Shown here: one piece after another, positions 36,069-47,201 of the stretch
Numbering within the stretch: position 1 is the first letter of the stretch
How the letters are laid out: the number at the start of each line of letters is the position of its first letter
Assembly (NCBI GenBank): GCA_021613375.1
Contig: CM038721.1
Location: forward strand, 6,905,986 to 6,969,985
Reading direction: 5' to 3'
DNA: 64,000 nt
Source: Megaleporinus macrocephalus
Taxonomy: Eukaryota > Chordata > Actinopteri > Characiformes > Anostomidae
Translations under genes and position numbers: made by a program
The notes under the pieces: model-generated
Told to the model about the DNA's origin: nothing
Seen by the model: the letters and a program-made list of their open reading frames with translations, nothing else
The model's database searches: none

Positions 36069-39000
36069 CAATTTCCACATTATTAAGAGATATAAAGAAT
36101 TGTCTATAAAACCCTATAACACGATTCAAGCATGTAAGATTAATAAATATCATCCCTATATAAATGAATAATGTTTTCTGTGTTTTCTAGGTTTGTATAT
36201 GCTAAAATACGATTGTAATAAATGTTCCGTATTTCAAAATGCCCAATTTCAAATAAGTTGGTGTTTATGTCAGTTGCCCATATGCAATACATATAAACTG
36301 CATACCAGGGAAATCCATATATGCTAATATATGTAATATATTCACCATCTAAATATTACCATATATTATATTTTACCTCTGGGATACTCCACCAATTTGC
36401 TAAAATTAACTGCATCACAGTTTTCAGTTTCACAGAAAGTGATACGTCAACATTATCAAAGTTTCAAAACATTCACCACCTGCGTCATACAGTCCAAATA
36501 TGGAAACTACGCTGTTTCCCTGATGTCATAGCAGCTCATTTAAGTAAATTCACCTATTCAGCATACAGCAGTTTAGCCCCGCCCACTCACACAGTAAATT
36601 ATGGCTGGTTATGGTATATAAATTGTGGAGCTAAAAAATGAATAGAAAGAGCCCATTTAAGATCCATGAGCTGTCCAGACCGTGTACTCTACTAGAGGGC
36701 AGCGTAGAGCAGTTGTTGTTTTGGTTACAGTAGATAGACTCTTCTAAAACTGATTCTAAAATTTGATTGGGGGGGCCGTGTTCGTAGCTGTAGTAAAACA
36801 CACAATATATTAGGGGTGTAAGAAAATATTGATAGTATCGAATATTGGGATATTATGTTTAGTAATATTGTATCGATTCTGAAAAACACAATATCGATAC
36901 CTGGCAGACAGTGAATCATTATGTGTTGTGTTTAAACCTCTGACCACTAGACGGCAGTGTTGTAATTCATTTTCAGCTCCACTCCAACATTAACAAGCAG
37001 CACAAGGGCGCAGTGCTATTGTAAGCTTCGGCAAACCTGTTCATATAGTGGTGTGTTTTAATAGTAGGATTTGAAAAATCACAATATATCACTTTGTTTG
37101 CAGTATCGTGATATATTGAGTCCTGACCGCTGTATCACGATACGTATTGTATCGCCAGGTCCTTGCCAATACACAGGCCTAATATATGCACACATATGGC
37201 CACCTAACAACAACAGAGTTGTGCATTATTGCTGTTAATAGAATAATCTTTGACCCTCAAGGTGCTCACATGGACCACCAAGTGTACTGATGAAGTACGA
37301 ACCTGGTTCTGTTTAAATTGTGAGACAGATTAACTTATTTTCTGGATCTGGAACTAGACTGGTCAGATCTATATCATCCTAAACATGTCCATCATTAATA
37401 TCACAGGCCTGAATTAAAGCACTAGCGATATGACTGACTGTAAAACTGCAATAGAAAATCTAAAGAACGTCACTCAAACATCTTAAATGCTTCAAATCAA
37501 GGTAGCATCAAACCCAGTCTCAAACACCTCCATACACCCTACATAGTGCACTTCTGGAATTCTAGAGTCTCTAAATGATTTTTAGCTATTGTTTGAAATC
37601 TTAACAATACATTTCATTTCCTATATAGTTCACTATCCACCCACAATGCACTGCAAAGTGTATAAAATTGCATGCTAGAATGTCCAATGTATACCATAAT
37701 GCAATGTGGTGGTGTTTCAATACTGTTGAAGAAGTTGTTGCTTTGTATTAGACGTATCCCAGAGGAGATATAACAGGAGACGCCCAAGAGGCCAGTTTTA
37801 TGTAGAAGTGTAAGTAGATGTTATTTATATTTAAATAAATAATAATGCTTAAACTACTGAACTGATAGTGCTGACTTTTTAAGTTACTGCACATTCATTT
37901 ATACATATACCAGCCTATCAGAAAACTGTTAGAATAAAAAAAATCTGCATATGATTCATTTTTTATCATTTATTTTAATCTCAGTGTGTAAACGCCCTAA
38001 TTAAAGCAGCCTATATGAACTGTTGAACGACAGGTTACATGCTGTAATCAGGATGTTGAGTTGTTCATGCAAATGTATCACACAAACATCCAACGTAGTG
38101 TCTTTCTGTACTTAGTGTCCTCAAAGTCTTTTGGTCCCCTTATTTGTTTACTATATAGTAAATGATGTGTAGGGAGCATGTGAATTCCTACACAGTGCAC
38201 TATGTAGGGAGCGGGCAGTCGTTTAAGCTTTAGCCTAAAGGTGGGAGGAGTCATTGGACTGGTGCTCTTTTAGTAAATTACTCACGCTATTAATTTGCTG
38301 ACCCAAACGTACCTACAAAGCCCAGATTTTGTAATAAACAGTGTTTTTCTCTTCATCATTATGGGACAAAAATATCCGTTCATGCCTAAGAACACTCTTC
38401 CCCATGATATAGTTATAGAGTTATAGCCCACATGAAGCTTCAGAATATTGTCGCTGTCCAATAAAAAACAATTACTGCCAAAATAGTAAATTTACAGGAG
38501 AGGCCATAAACTGTCTTAACTTTTAATGTAAGTCTATGAAACCAGAATTTCTTCCAAGTGATTTTGGAGCACTTCTATTGGTTCATTAATCATGAAATTT
38601 TCAAACAATGTAGACGGCAGTTGTCGTGTTCAAATGATGTAGAAAAATGAGAATTGGCAAAAATGGAGATTCATCAAGATCAATATCAACTCTTCAAAAA
38701 TTGTTTTCCATCTGTTAAAAATAATTTATTATTTTATTATTTATTAAAAAATAATCAATTACAGTGCTGGCAACATAAGCAGGGGTAACAGGCGGTAAGC
38801 ATCTGTCTGTTTATCTTCTTAAACAAACCACGTCCTCAGCTACTCCAGAACTGTGTGACCAGTTAAGTATGTGTGAGTTAACTGGTGAGGTTCAAACTTC
38901 CAATGTTTGTTTGCTATATTAGTCTTGCAGACATCGTCCCACACCAGATGTTCTGCCTGAGGAGCTACATTTGAGGAAAAGGGGATAAACTGTAAACCCA

Positions 39001-39165
39001 CCTGCTGCAGCTGCTTGCCTCGGGCATGGAGGGTATGTTAGCTGGACACTGGATGACCTCCTGCACCAGAATTGTGGTGGTCTCCTCTGCTTCATGCTCC
39101 GTCTCTGCTCTGTCCAGTCCTGCGGGACCAGAATCAGGCACTGCGGACCACTCCTCACCCTGCAT
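28847..39165 (-). CDS. marchf3: MARCHF3-like membrane RING-CH E3 ubiquitin ligase (4 exons, 244 aa)
   Basis: E3 ligase of endosomal membranes that ubiquitinates membrane proteins. Exons on the minus strand in order: 39165-39002, 35343-35139, 31822-31616, 29005-28847; all GT-AG, phases 2, 0, 0; 735 nt with stop. The RING-CH zinc site is C63, C66, C79, C81, H89, C92, C105, C108 (C4HC3). Two membrane helices lie at about 141-159 and 174-192. VSLRYH follows TM2, and the protein ends KETVV, a class I PDZ-binding tail. LEHWL, CELCHF and terminal ETVV point to MARCHF3 rather than MARCHF2 (which ends ETPV). Length matches the family (about 250 aa). It is convergent with the lamin gene. The N-terminal 54 residues do not resemble human MARCHF3, so exon 1 rests on phase, splice signal and an upstream in-frame TGA. 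It may be an extra fish paralogue of MARCHF2/3. Confidence 0.85.
29380..30545 (+). mobile_element. Transposon-like element with internal 36-bp array, copy 1
   Basis: Lies in the last MARCHF3-like intron. Flanks of the array (29400-29755 and 30488-30545) match, in inverse orientation, those of the 42.1-44.6 kb copy, for example ATGAATGTAGTTTAGTACAA and AAGTATTTGTACTTTGTAAC. It has no coding capacity; the element family was not named. Confidence 0.7.
29757..30487 (+). repeat. 36-bp minisatellite, about 20 units
   Basis: Unit includes AATGTAAGGAGTAGAAAGTA and CTGATAATGGAGTGTA. Units with GAGTG lead and GAGCG units follow, a clear spread of variants along the array. The 12-codon period gives a false 297-codon frame on the minus strand. 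Confidence 0.95.
31616..31822 (-). CDS. marchf3: MARCHF3-like exon 3: two membrane helices
   Basis: 207 nt, phase 0-0, after TTATTTAG and ending at GTGAGT. Encodes [28 protein letters not shown], then the second helix [14 protein letters not shown]. Matches the MARCHF2/3 transmembrane module closely. Confidence 0.93.
32200..33060. repeat. AAGGTGGAATTCTAG-type repeat, second copy
   Basis: Four loose units of about 170 bp, each ending CACAAATAACAGCAGGAACA, then CATAGCAACCACC and a GATTTCAAGACAACTT end, as at 19050-19850. Confidence 0.75.
33138..33755 (+). mobile_element. Tc1/mariner-type relic, 618 bp
   Basis: Ends CACAGTCGAGTCACATTATT and AATAATGTAAATCCACTGTG form imperfect inverted repeats, flanked by TA on both sides. 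Inside are transposase remains, [12 protein letters not shown] and further on [12 protein letters not shown], the second Asp and the final acidic motif of the DDE/D family. A roughly 45-bp insertion (33396-33440, CAGAATCAGAAATACTTTAT tail) splits the frame. Confidence 0.82.
33204..33531 (+). pseudogene. Broken Tc1-like transposase fragment
   Basis: Only the C-terminal catalytic part survives, in different frames on either side of the nested insertion, and it ends at an early stop after EHLWD. Cannot encode active enzyme. Confidence 0.75.
33756..34140. other. Complex non-repetitive sequence in MARCHF3-like intron 2
   Basis: GC-balanced sequence without stop-free exon structure or repeat pattern, unlike its surroundings; possibly a conserved non-coding element, not testable here. 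Confidence 0.3.
34155..34970. mobile_element. MITE with long inverted arms
   Basis: The arm near 34155-34350 (TGTAGTCCATCTGCTTCTCT, CATTCCCAGCACTGCAGTGA, GTGTGTTGTGCTGGTGTGAG) is mirrored near 34564-34740. A TA microsatellite (34747-34803) and a GTAGGTGTTTCTGATAATGTGG end follow. The two arms could fold into a long hairpin in a transcript. Exact ends uncertain. Confidence 0.7.
35139..35343 (-). CDS. marchf3: MARCHF3-like exon 2: RING-CH domain
   Basis: 205 nt after a TC-rich tract and TTTAG. Encodes all eight zinc ligands, from PFCRICHEG through [19 protein letters not shown] and [12 protein letters not shown] to PKPLTE at donor GTAAAC. A GA microsatellite lies immediately upstream on the plus-strand side, forming the polypyrimidine tract of the acceptor. 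Confidence 0.93.
35347..35383. repeat. GA microsatellite beside the RING-CH exon
   Basis: (GA)n whose minus strand supplies the polypyrimidine tract of the exon 2 acceptor. Confidence 0.9.
36008..36066. repeat. TA microsatellite
   Basis: (TA)n in MARCHF3-like intron 1. Confidence 0.95.
36067..38900. other. MARCHF3-like intron 1, no further gene
   Basis: AT-rich, with MITE-like fragments (TATATAGTTCACTATCCACC near 37.63 kb; CAGTGCACTATGTAGGGAGC near 38.2 kb) and the common GGAGCACTTCTATTGGT repeat near 38.57 kb. Confidence 0.5.
39002..39165 (-). CDS. marchf3: MARCHF3-like exon 1: N-terminal cytosolic region
   Basis: 164 nt from ATG at 39165 to donor GTGGGT. Encodes [13 protein letters not shown] and on to PEASSCS, leaving two bases that join the next exon in phase. 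An in-frame TGA lies eight codons upstream. Not recognisably conserved; an alternative first exon is possible. Confidence 0.55.
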
Positions 39166-40290
39166 GGCCTCTACATTCGCCGCCCCTCATACCTCACACC
39201 TTCATTCAGAGTGAGAGGAAGAGAGAGGACTCATTTCACCTCAGTCACTGACTGTTCAAAGTTATTTTAAATGATTATGAAATAAATATTAAATAGTGAG
39301 TTCTCCAAGGCTGGACGTGTCTCTCCGAGTCAGGCAGTCATTTAGTAGAAGACTTAAAGAAAGTTTAACATTTGCTGGTCGACCACTGTGACCGTGCAGT
39401 CCAATACTTGACCAGTATAAACTAGCATAGACTAGTTCAGAGTTCATTGTACTGTAGAAGTGCTGTACGTTACTATAAAGGTCCTATAACTTAAAGGGGA
39501 ATTTTACTGACCTTTTAAAATTTCTGTATAATTTAGTGGTGGTGATGGGAACCAGGGGTCACCATATCTACAACACAAATATAGTCATTTTCTGTACAAA
39601 TTTTAAAAACCGCCAGTGAACCTACGCATGTCCACTGAGGTTTTGTATGATTGCTCTCTGTAGAAACATGACATGTATCTCCAGTGTTGTCCATTTTTAG
39701 TTTTTTACATCATTTGAACGCTTCAGCTGCCGTTTACATTGTGTAAAGGTTTAATGGTTAATATACTTTGAAATAGCTTGGAAACATTCTGGTTCCATTG
39801 ACTTACATTAAAAGTAAAGCCTGTTTTTGGCCTCTCCTGTAAAGTTGCCAATTTGGAGATCTATAGATTTCTTTGATCACGATATACAACACTGATGATG
39901 GTAACATAGTGAAAATCTAAACTTTTCTTGAGGACCATTTGGCCTCACAACATCTAGCACAGTGTATTAGCTGCCAAAAAATATATTATAAAACAATATA
40001 TTAGACATTCATTACATTATTTAATGTAGCAAGGAGCTTTTAGAGGCTTTAGACATCTGGTTCCATTCACCACCACTGTGAACAGTTTAGACGTTCTCTA
40101 AAATGGAGCATGTTGCATCAAAGACTTTGTTTATTGAAACCAATTAATTATGTAGGAATAGTGATTGCAGTCCACCTTTAAATGCCTAGGCCTTAATTTC
40201 TTACTCCAGAATGACTGTAGCTTATTGCTTTCCATGATGATCCATGATGACCCTTAGGATGCAATAAGCTTGGGAATTTAAGGGGTTTCA

Positions 40291-40292
<2 letters not shown>

Positions 40293-40368
<76 letters not shown>

Positions 40369-40370
40369 AT
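40293..40370. repeat. ATT then AGT microsatellite
   Basis: (ATT)n changes to (AGT)n, followed by a SINE/LINE-type tail with TTTTATTGTCATATGCAGAC and GTACAATGAAATTTTC to about 40440. Confidence 0.9.
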
Positions 40371-40523
40371 TCAAGATTTAAGATTCAAGAGTTTTATTGT
40401 CATATGCAGACAGTTACACTGTACAATGAAATTTTCACCAATAGATAAAGATAACAAAAAATGAAATAATAAAAATATATACAAAATATTCTATTACTGT
40501 CTGAAGAGATCAAAAACTCTTAC

Positions 40524-40646
40524 CAGCCTGCCATGCAACTTCAGCTGCAGCGTGCAAGAAAAGGTCTCAAAGTCCTGAAGAGGCTCGACTTCATTCCTCG
40601 TCCCGGCCAGGTCGTACAGCGGTCGTGCTTTCCTCACATAAATCAG
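40524..40646 (-). CDS. Possible isolated coding exon, unknown product
   Basis: 123 nt, phase 0-0, with acceptor-like TGCTGCAG and a strong donor GTAAGAG on the minus strand. Reads LIYVRKARPLYDLAGTRNEV and on to LQLKLHGRL with no stop. Codon use looks more protein-like than the shadows around it. No family recognised and no partner exon found. It could be an upstream exon of the MARCH gene, part of another gene or a transposon fragment. Confidence 0.25.
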
Positions 40647-40779
40647 CTGCAGCACATCTCACACGTAAACACACTCCATAAACACACTCTCCAAGTGTAG
40701 GCTTCCCCAGAGGCCTGGAACAGAGTGAGACTCACTCTCTCTCCTTCTCTCTCTTTCTTCTCACTCTCCCCAGACACTT

Positions 40780-40985
40780 TCTTTTAGCCAGTCAGATTAG
40801 CATCGAGCTGAAGGTCGTTGGTGAGAATAGTCGAGGATTAGCCCGAGGGGGGGCAGACGAGCCCAATGGAAATCCCTTTCACATCAGCACTGCTGGACTG
40901 TGGAAGCAGCTCCTTGGCCAAACCACCCTAATCCAGTTAGTTACTGCCAATGGCCTTTATTTACCCAGCACTTTCTGAGGACCAG
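40780..40985. other. Complex sequence, possible conserved non-coding element
   Basis: Non-repetitive and GC-balanced (GGCCAAACCACCCTAATCC, CCAATGGCCTTTATTTACCC), between repeat-rich stretches upstream of the MARCH gene. Judged by appearance only. Confidence 0.25.
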
Positions 40986-42133
40986 CATAAACTTAAACCT
41001 AGTCTAGTTATGCTGAAACAAGCATTGAATTTACTCTGGTTTAATTCTGCACAGATTCAGATCCTTTAAATTGTTCACTTCATTTATTACATCACCACTG
41101 TCCAAAACAAAGAACCATGTATCGCTATTTTTTGTTCATTTTCATTTTTCTATTTTATTTAAATACGACAGCTGCTCTTTATATGCTGTGAAAGTTTCAT
41201 GATGAATGGACCAATAGAAATGCTCCGAAATAGTTTGGAAAAAACTCTGGTTCCATTGACTTACATTAGCACTAAAGTAAGTTTTTGGCCTCTCCTGTAA
41301 AGTTGACATTTCCATTTCTGGAAATGTTTGTTTTTCTTTGGACGACGACTAAATCAAAACATCACCCATCACTAAATACTGTATTCAATTCATTAAGTTT
41401 GTCATATAATAATAAAAAAGCCGTAATATCCCAGTTTAATGCTGTTTAAAGTAGTATTCTGTGCTAAATTATCGCGGCAATGATGCTAGTTCCTGCTACA
41501 GTGTCCTGCGTTGTAATAACATCAAGCTTACGCTGGTAGCCGTTTGTTTTCCCACACTGGGTTTAGAGCTACTTTAGGTAGATCTTCCACAAACACAGCC
41601 ATTTCAGTTTTTCCTTTAATTCAAAGCTGTAGGAATGGAGGAGCAGGTTAGCAGGTTAGCCTTTTAGCTATCTTTTAGCCTCCCCCCTAGAAAAAAACCT
41701 GGCTAGTGACTAGCAAAACCAGCGTATGTTGTGGTTTGATACTGGTATACTGGTCAATCAGCATGAGCAACGCCAGACCAGCTATCATTTAGACTAATTT
41801 TTACCCAACATATACACAACGTTGGCACAACATGGTCTACTTTCTTATGTTGCTAAAAAATCAGGGGTGGATTATGAAACTGGACTGCATCACCTTTTCA
41901 GCTCAAATATGACATACAGTATATGCTGACCGCAGGTGTCTCTGTCTCTCCAGAACTGGAGATCATCCAGGGGTCTGTTTAGGGCCTGGTTATTGGCCGG
42001 TAGTCAAATTATTTATATATATCTGAATTATAGGCTCCTATAACCATTGAATCGTGTGGTAAATGTATCCAAGTCGACCTTCACTGTCCTACAGTTTATT
42101 ACAGTAGGACAATTATCAAGGTCAAAATACATC

Positions 42134-44588
42134 AGGTGATAAGTAACAAAGTACAAATACTTAATTACCTTACTTACATAGAAATTGTGGTTATTTATAC
42201 TTTACTGGAGTAATTATTTTTCAGCTGACTTTTTACTTCTACTCCTTACATTTACACTCCATTATCAGTACTTTCTACTCCTTACATTTACATTTCATTA
42301 TCAGTACTTTCTACTCCTTACATTTACACTCCATTATCAGTACTTTCTACTCCTTACATTTACACTCCATTATCAGTACTTTCTACTCCTTACATTTACA
42401 CTCCATTATCAGTACTTTCTACTCCTTACATTTACACTCCATTATCTGTACTTTCTACTCCTTACATTTACACTCCATTATCAGTACTTTCTACTCCTTA
42501 CATTTACACTCCATTATCAGTACTTTCTACTCCTTACATTTGCATTCCATTATCAGTACTTTCTGCCCCTTACATTTACACTCCATTATCTGTACTTTCT
42601 ACTCCTTACGTTTACACTCCATTATCAGTACTTTCTGCTCCTTACATTTACACTCCATTATCAGTACTTTCTACTCCTTACATTTACACTCCATTATCTG
42701 TACTTTCTACTCCTTACATTTACACTCCATTATCAGTACTTTCTACTCCTTACATTTACACTCCATTATCTGTACTTTCTACTCCTTACATTTACACTCC
42801 ATTATCAGTACTTTCTGCTCCTTACATTTACACTCCATTATCAGTACTTTCTGCTCCTTACATTTACACTCCATTATCAGTACTTTCTACTCCTTACATT
42901 TACACTCCATTATCTGTACTTTCTACTCCTTACATTTACACTCCATTATCTGTACTTCCTACTCCTTACATTTACACTCCATTAGCAGTACTTTCTACTC
43001 CTTATGTTTGCATTCCATTATCTGTACTTTCTACTCCTTACATTTACACTCCATTATCAGTACTTTCTACTCCTTACGTTTGCATTCCATTATCAGTACT
43101 TTCTACTCCTTACATTTACACTCTATTATCTGTACTTTCTACTCCTTACATATACACTCCATTATCAGTACTTTCTACTCCTTACATTTACACTCCATTA
43201 TCAGTACTTTCTACTCCTTACATTTACACTCCATTATCTGTACTTTCTACTCCTTACATTTACACTCCATTATCTGTACTTTCTACTCCTTACATTTACA
43301 CTCCATTATCAGTACTTTCTACTCCCTACATTTACACTCCATTATCTGTACTTTCTACTCCTTACATTTACACTCAATAATCAGTACTTTCTACTCCTTA
43401 CATTTACACTCCATTATCTGTACTTTCTACTCCTTACATTTACACTCCATTATCAGTACTTTCTACTCCTTACATTTACACTCCATTATCTGTACTTTCT
43501 ACTCCTTACATTTACACTCCATTATCTGTACTTTCTACTCCTTACATTTACACTCCATTATCTGTACTTTCTACTCCTTACATTTACACTCCATTACCAG
43601 TACTTTCCACTCCTTACATTTACACTCCATTATCAGTACTTTCCGCTCCTTACATTTACACTCCATTATCAGTACTTTCCACTCCTTACATTTACACTCC
43701 ATTATCAGTACTTTCCACTCCTTACATTTACACTCCATTATCAGTACTTTCCACTCCTTACATTTACACTCCATTACCAGTACTTTCCACTCCTTACATT
43801 TACACTCCATTATCAGTACTTTCCGCTCCTTACATTTACACTCCATTATCAGTACTTTCCACTCCTTACATTTACACTCCATTATCAGTACTTTCCACTC
43901 CTTACATTTACACTCCATTATCAGTACTTTCCGCTCCTTACATTTACACTCCATTATCAGTACTTTCCGCTCCTTACATTTACACTCCATTATCAGTACT
44001 TTCCACTCCTTACATTTACACTCCATTATCATTTACAGCTTGTTTTTATTCATGTACATTTACATTCCAGTAAAGATTATTGATAACATGTCTTTGAAGT
44101 TTGACTTCATTACAATACTTATAGACAACTAGTCATCATATCTTCTGCTCCATGAAACACATGTTAATGTTCAGTAGTAACAGATATGCTTCTTTACTAT
44201 ATTTACATTGTACTAAACTACATTCATGTTCAATGAGCGTATATGAGCTGAAACAGGAAGCCTAGCTCATCCCAAATTCATCAACATTAATATTTTAATA
44301 TATCATTATAGTCATTATGGCTTTTAGAAGAATAGGGTTTTTGGGGGAGGTGGGCTAGTGCACTATAGACCCCTGTGGTGCGGCCTAAGCTTTTGTCCTT
44401 AATGGCATTTATTTTCCCCTTACATTACTTTTACTTTTATACTTTAAGTAGTTTGGAAAGCAGTACTTTTACACTTTTACTGGAGTAAAAAACTTGAGTT
44501 GATACTTCAACTTCTACAGAAGTATTTTTAAACCCTAGTATCTATACTTCTACCTGAGTAATAATTTGTGAATACGTCTGACACCTTT
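42134..44588 (-). mobile_element. Transposon-like element with internal 36-bp array, copy 2
   Basis: Inverse orientation to the copy at 29.4-30.5 kb; both flanks are shared (AAGTACAAATACTTAATTAC at left; GTTTGACTTCATTACAATAC and ACTACATTCATGTTCAATG at right). Ends carry AGGTG...CACCT-like motifs. Larger because its array is about 2.5 times longer. Confidence 0.7.
42232..44035 (-). repeat. 36-bp minisatellite, about 50 units, inverse of the 29.8-kb array
   Basis: Unit TTTCTACTCCTTACATTTACACTCCATTATCAGTAC-type, given here in parts: TACTCCTTACATTTACAC and TCCATTATCAGTACTTTC. The last quarter is dominated by TTTCCACTCC/TTTCCGCTCC variants and the first part by TTTCTACTCC, so variants spread in blocks. 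Long open frames on both strands are artefacts of the 12-codon period. Confidence 0.95.
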
Positions 44589-44639
44589 GAAATGCATGAA
44601 ACTGATAAAATATGTGATATTTAAATTATATATTGAGCA

Positions 44640-45060
44640 CCAAACTAGAAAATGAAATCTGATTTCTTTGTTATCGTTTTTTCAGTCCACATGCCTACGA
44701 GTGTAGCAGCGTCTTGAAGTCCGCACTTGTTTTTGTCCGAACGTGTATTTATGTAAATCCTCCAGACGCAGGCATATGGCCTCTGAGGCCAGACAGATAT
44801 TGTAGATGTAGAAACATGGGGCTTTAATGCCGTAACCAGACAGACGTGAAAGCGAACAGAAGAAAAGCAGAACGAGTGATTTCCCCCGAAACGTGAGAAA
44901 GTGAACTCCCACCAGGGAGAGCTTAGGGAAATCAGCCGTGAGGGCAGTCAGTCATTTCCATTCAGATTTATGGGCCTCTGCTTGTCTGCTTTTGCAGTAA
45001 AGCTCAGATGAAAGCACAGAAGAGGAAACGCAGGAGACTCGATGTGTTTGCAGAGGATTT
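44640..45060. other. Complex sequence between two arrays
   Basis: Non-repetitive; contains a 76-codon minus-strand frame without recognisable similarity. Possible non-coding element. Confidence 0.3.
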
Positions 45061-45079
45061 CACTTCGGACAAAAGGGAA

Positions 45080-45452
45080 GGCCTCTCTCTCACTCTCTCT
45101 TTCTTTACCCTCTCTCTCTCTCTCTCTCTTTCTTTACCTTTTCTCTCTCTCTCTCTCTTTCTTTACCTTCTCTCTCTCTCTCTCTCTTATACTGTCTCAC
45201 TGCCTCCCTCCTTACCCTCTCTTATACCCTCTCACAATCTCTCAAACTCAACCATCTCTCTCCCCGCTGTCTTTCTCTCTCGACCATCTTTTCTCTATAC
45301 CATCTCTCTCTCTCTTTTTATCACACTCTCTCACTGCCTCCTCCCCTTTACTCTCTCATTCCCTCATATTTTCATTTTCTCTCACATTTTCTCTCATAAT
45401 CAATCATTTTTCTCCCATTGTCTTTCTCTCTTGACCATCTATGCTCTATACC

Positions 45453-45498
<46 letters not shown>

Positions 45499-46075
45499 CT
45501 CTCTCACATTCTCTCCATATCTCTCAGTCAACCATCCCTCTCTCTCCCACTGTCTTTTTCTCCCGTCCATCTTTTCTTTCTACCATCTCTCTCACCTCTC
45601 TCGTCCACTCTCAAACTTTTCTTTATCTCTCATATTCTCTCCATTACCTCTCTTGCTCTCTCTCTCCCACTTTCTCTAAAGTCCCTGTTTTTTCTCTACC
45701 ATCTCTCTTATCCATCTTTCTGTCTCCTCTCTCGCCCACTCCCATATAGACACATTTCCTCTATATCTCTCATTTTCTCTCTCTCTACCATCTCGCTTTC
45801 TCCCCCTATCATTCTCTGTCATCCCTGTTTTCACTCTACCATCTCTCTCACTTTCTCTCTCTCCTCTCTCACCCACTCTCAGACATTTATTTCTCTCAGA
45901 CATCTCTCTCTACCATCTCTCTCACTTTCTCTCTCTCCTCTCTCACCCACTCTCAGACATTTATTTCTCTCAGACATCTCTCTCTACCATCTCTCTCACT
46001 TTCTCTCTCTCCTCTCTCACCCACTCTCAGACATTTATTTCTCTCAGACATCTCTCTCTACCATCTCTCTCTCTA

Positions 46076-46109
<34 letters not shown>

Positions 46110-47167
46110 CATCTCTCTCTCTACCATGTCTCTCTACCATCTCTCTCTCTACCGTCTCTCTCTCTCTACCGTCTCTCTCTCTCTACCATCTCTCTCTCTC
46201 TCTACCGTCTCTCTCTCTCTACCATCTCTCTCTACCATTTCTCTCTCTACCGTCTCTCTCTCTCTACCATCTCTCTCTCTCTCTCTACCGTCTCTCTCTA
46301 CCATTTCTCTCTCTACCGTCTCTCTCTACCATCTCTCTCTACCATTTCTCTCTCTACCATCTCTCTCTCTCTACCATCTCTCTCTCTCTACCAACTCTCT
46401 CTACCATTTCTCTCTCTACCATCTCTCTCTCTCTCTACCATCTCTCTCTCTACCAACTCTCTCTACCATCTCTCTCTCTACCATCTCTCTCTCTCTCTCT
46501 CTACCGTCTCTCTCTACCATTTCTCTCTCTACCATCTCTCTCTCTACCAACTCTCTCTACCATTTCTCTCTCTACCATCTCTCTCTCTCTCTCTACTATC
46601 TCTCTCACTCTACCGTCTCTCTCTACCATTTCTCTCTCTACCGTCTCTCTCTACCATCTCTCTGTCTACTCTCTCTCTCTCTACCGTCCCTCTCTACCAT
46701 TTCTCTCTCTACCATCTCTCTCTCTCTACCAACTCTCTCTACCATTTCTCTCTCTACCATCTCTCTCTCTCTTTACCATCTCTCCCTCTCTCTCTCTCTA
46801 CCGTCTCTCTCTACCATCTCTCTGTCTACTGTCTCTCTCTACCATCTCTCTGTCTACTGTCTCTCTGTCTACCGTCTCTCTCTCTACCATTTCTCTCTCT
46901 ACCATCTCTCTCTCTCTACCATCTCTCTCTCTCTACCAACTCTCTCTACCATTTCTCTCTCTACCATCTCTCTCTCTCTACCATCTCTCTCTCTACCAAC
47001 TCTCTCTACCATCTCTCTCTCTACCATCTCTCTCTCTCTCTCTCTCTCTCTACCATCTCTCTCTCTACCAACTCTCTCTACCATCTCTCTCTCTACCATC
47101 TCTCTCTCTCTCTCTCTCTCTCTACCATCTCTCTCTCTACCAACTCTCTCTACCATCTCTCTCTCTA

Positions 47168-47201
<34 letters not shown>

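Noticed and set aside
42185..44132. Long frames with [12 protein letters not shown] or [11 protein letters not shown] repeats
   Set aside because: The 36-bp period is 12 codons, so frames stay open; the array is part of a repeated element with an inverted copy elsewhere.
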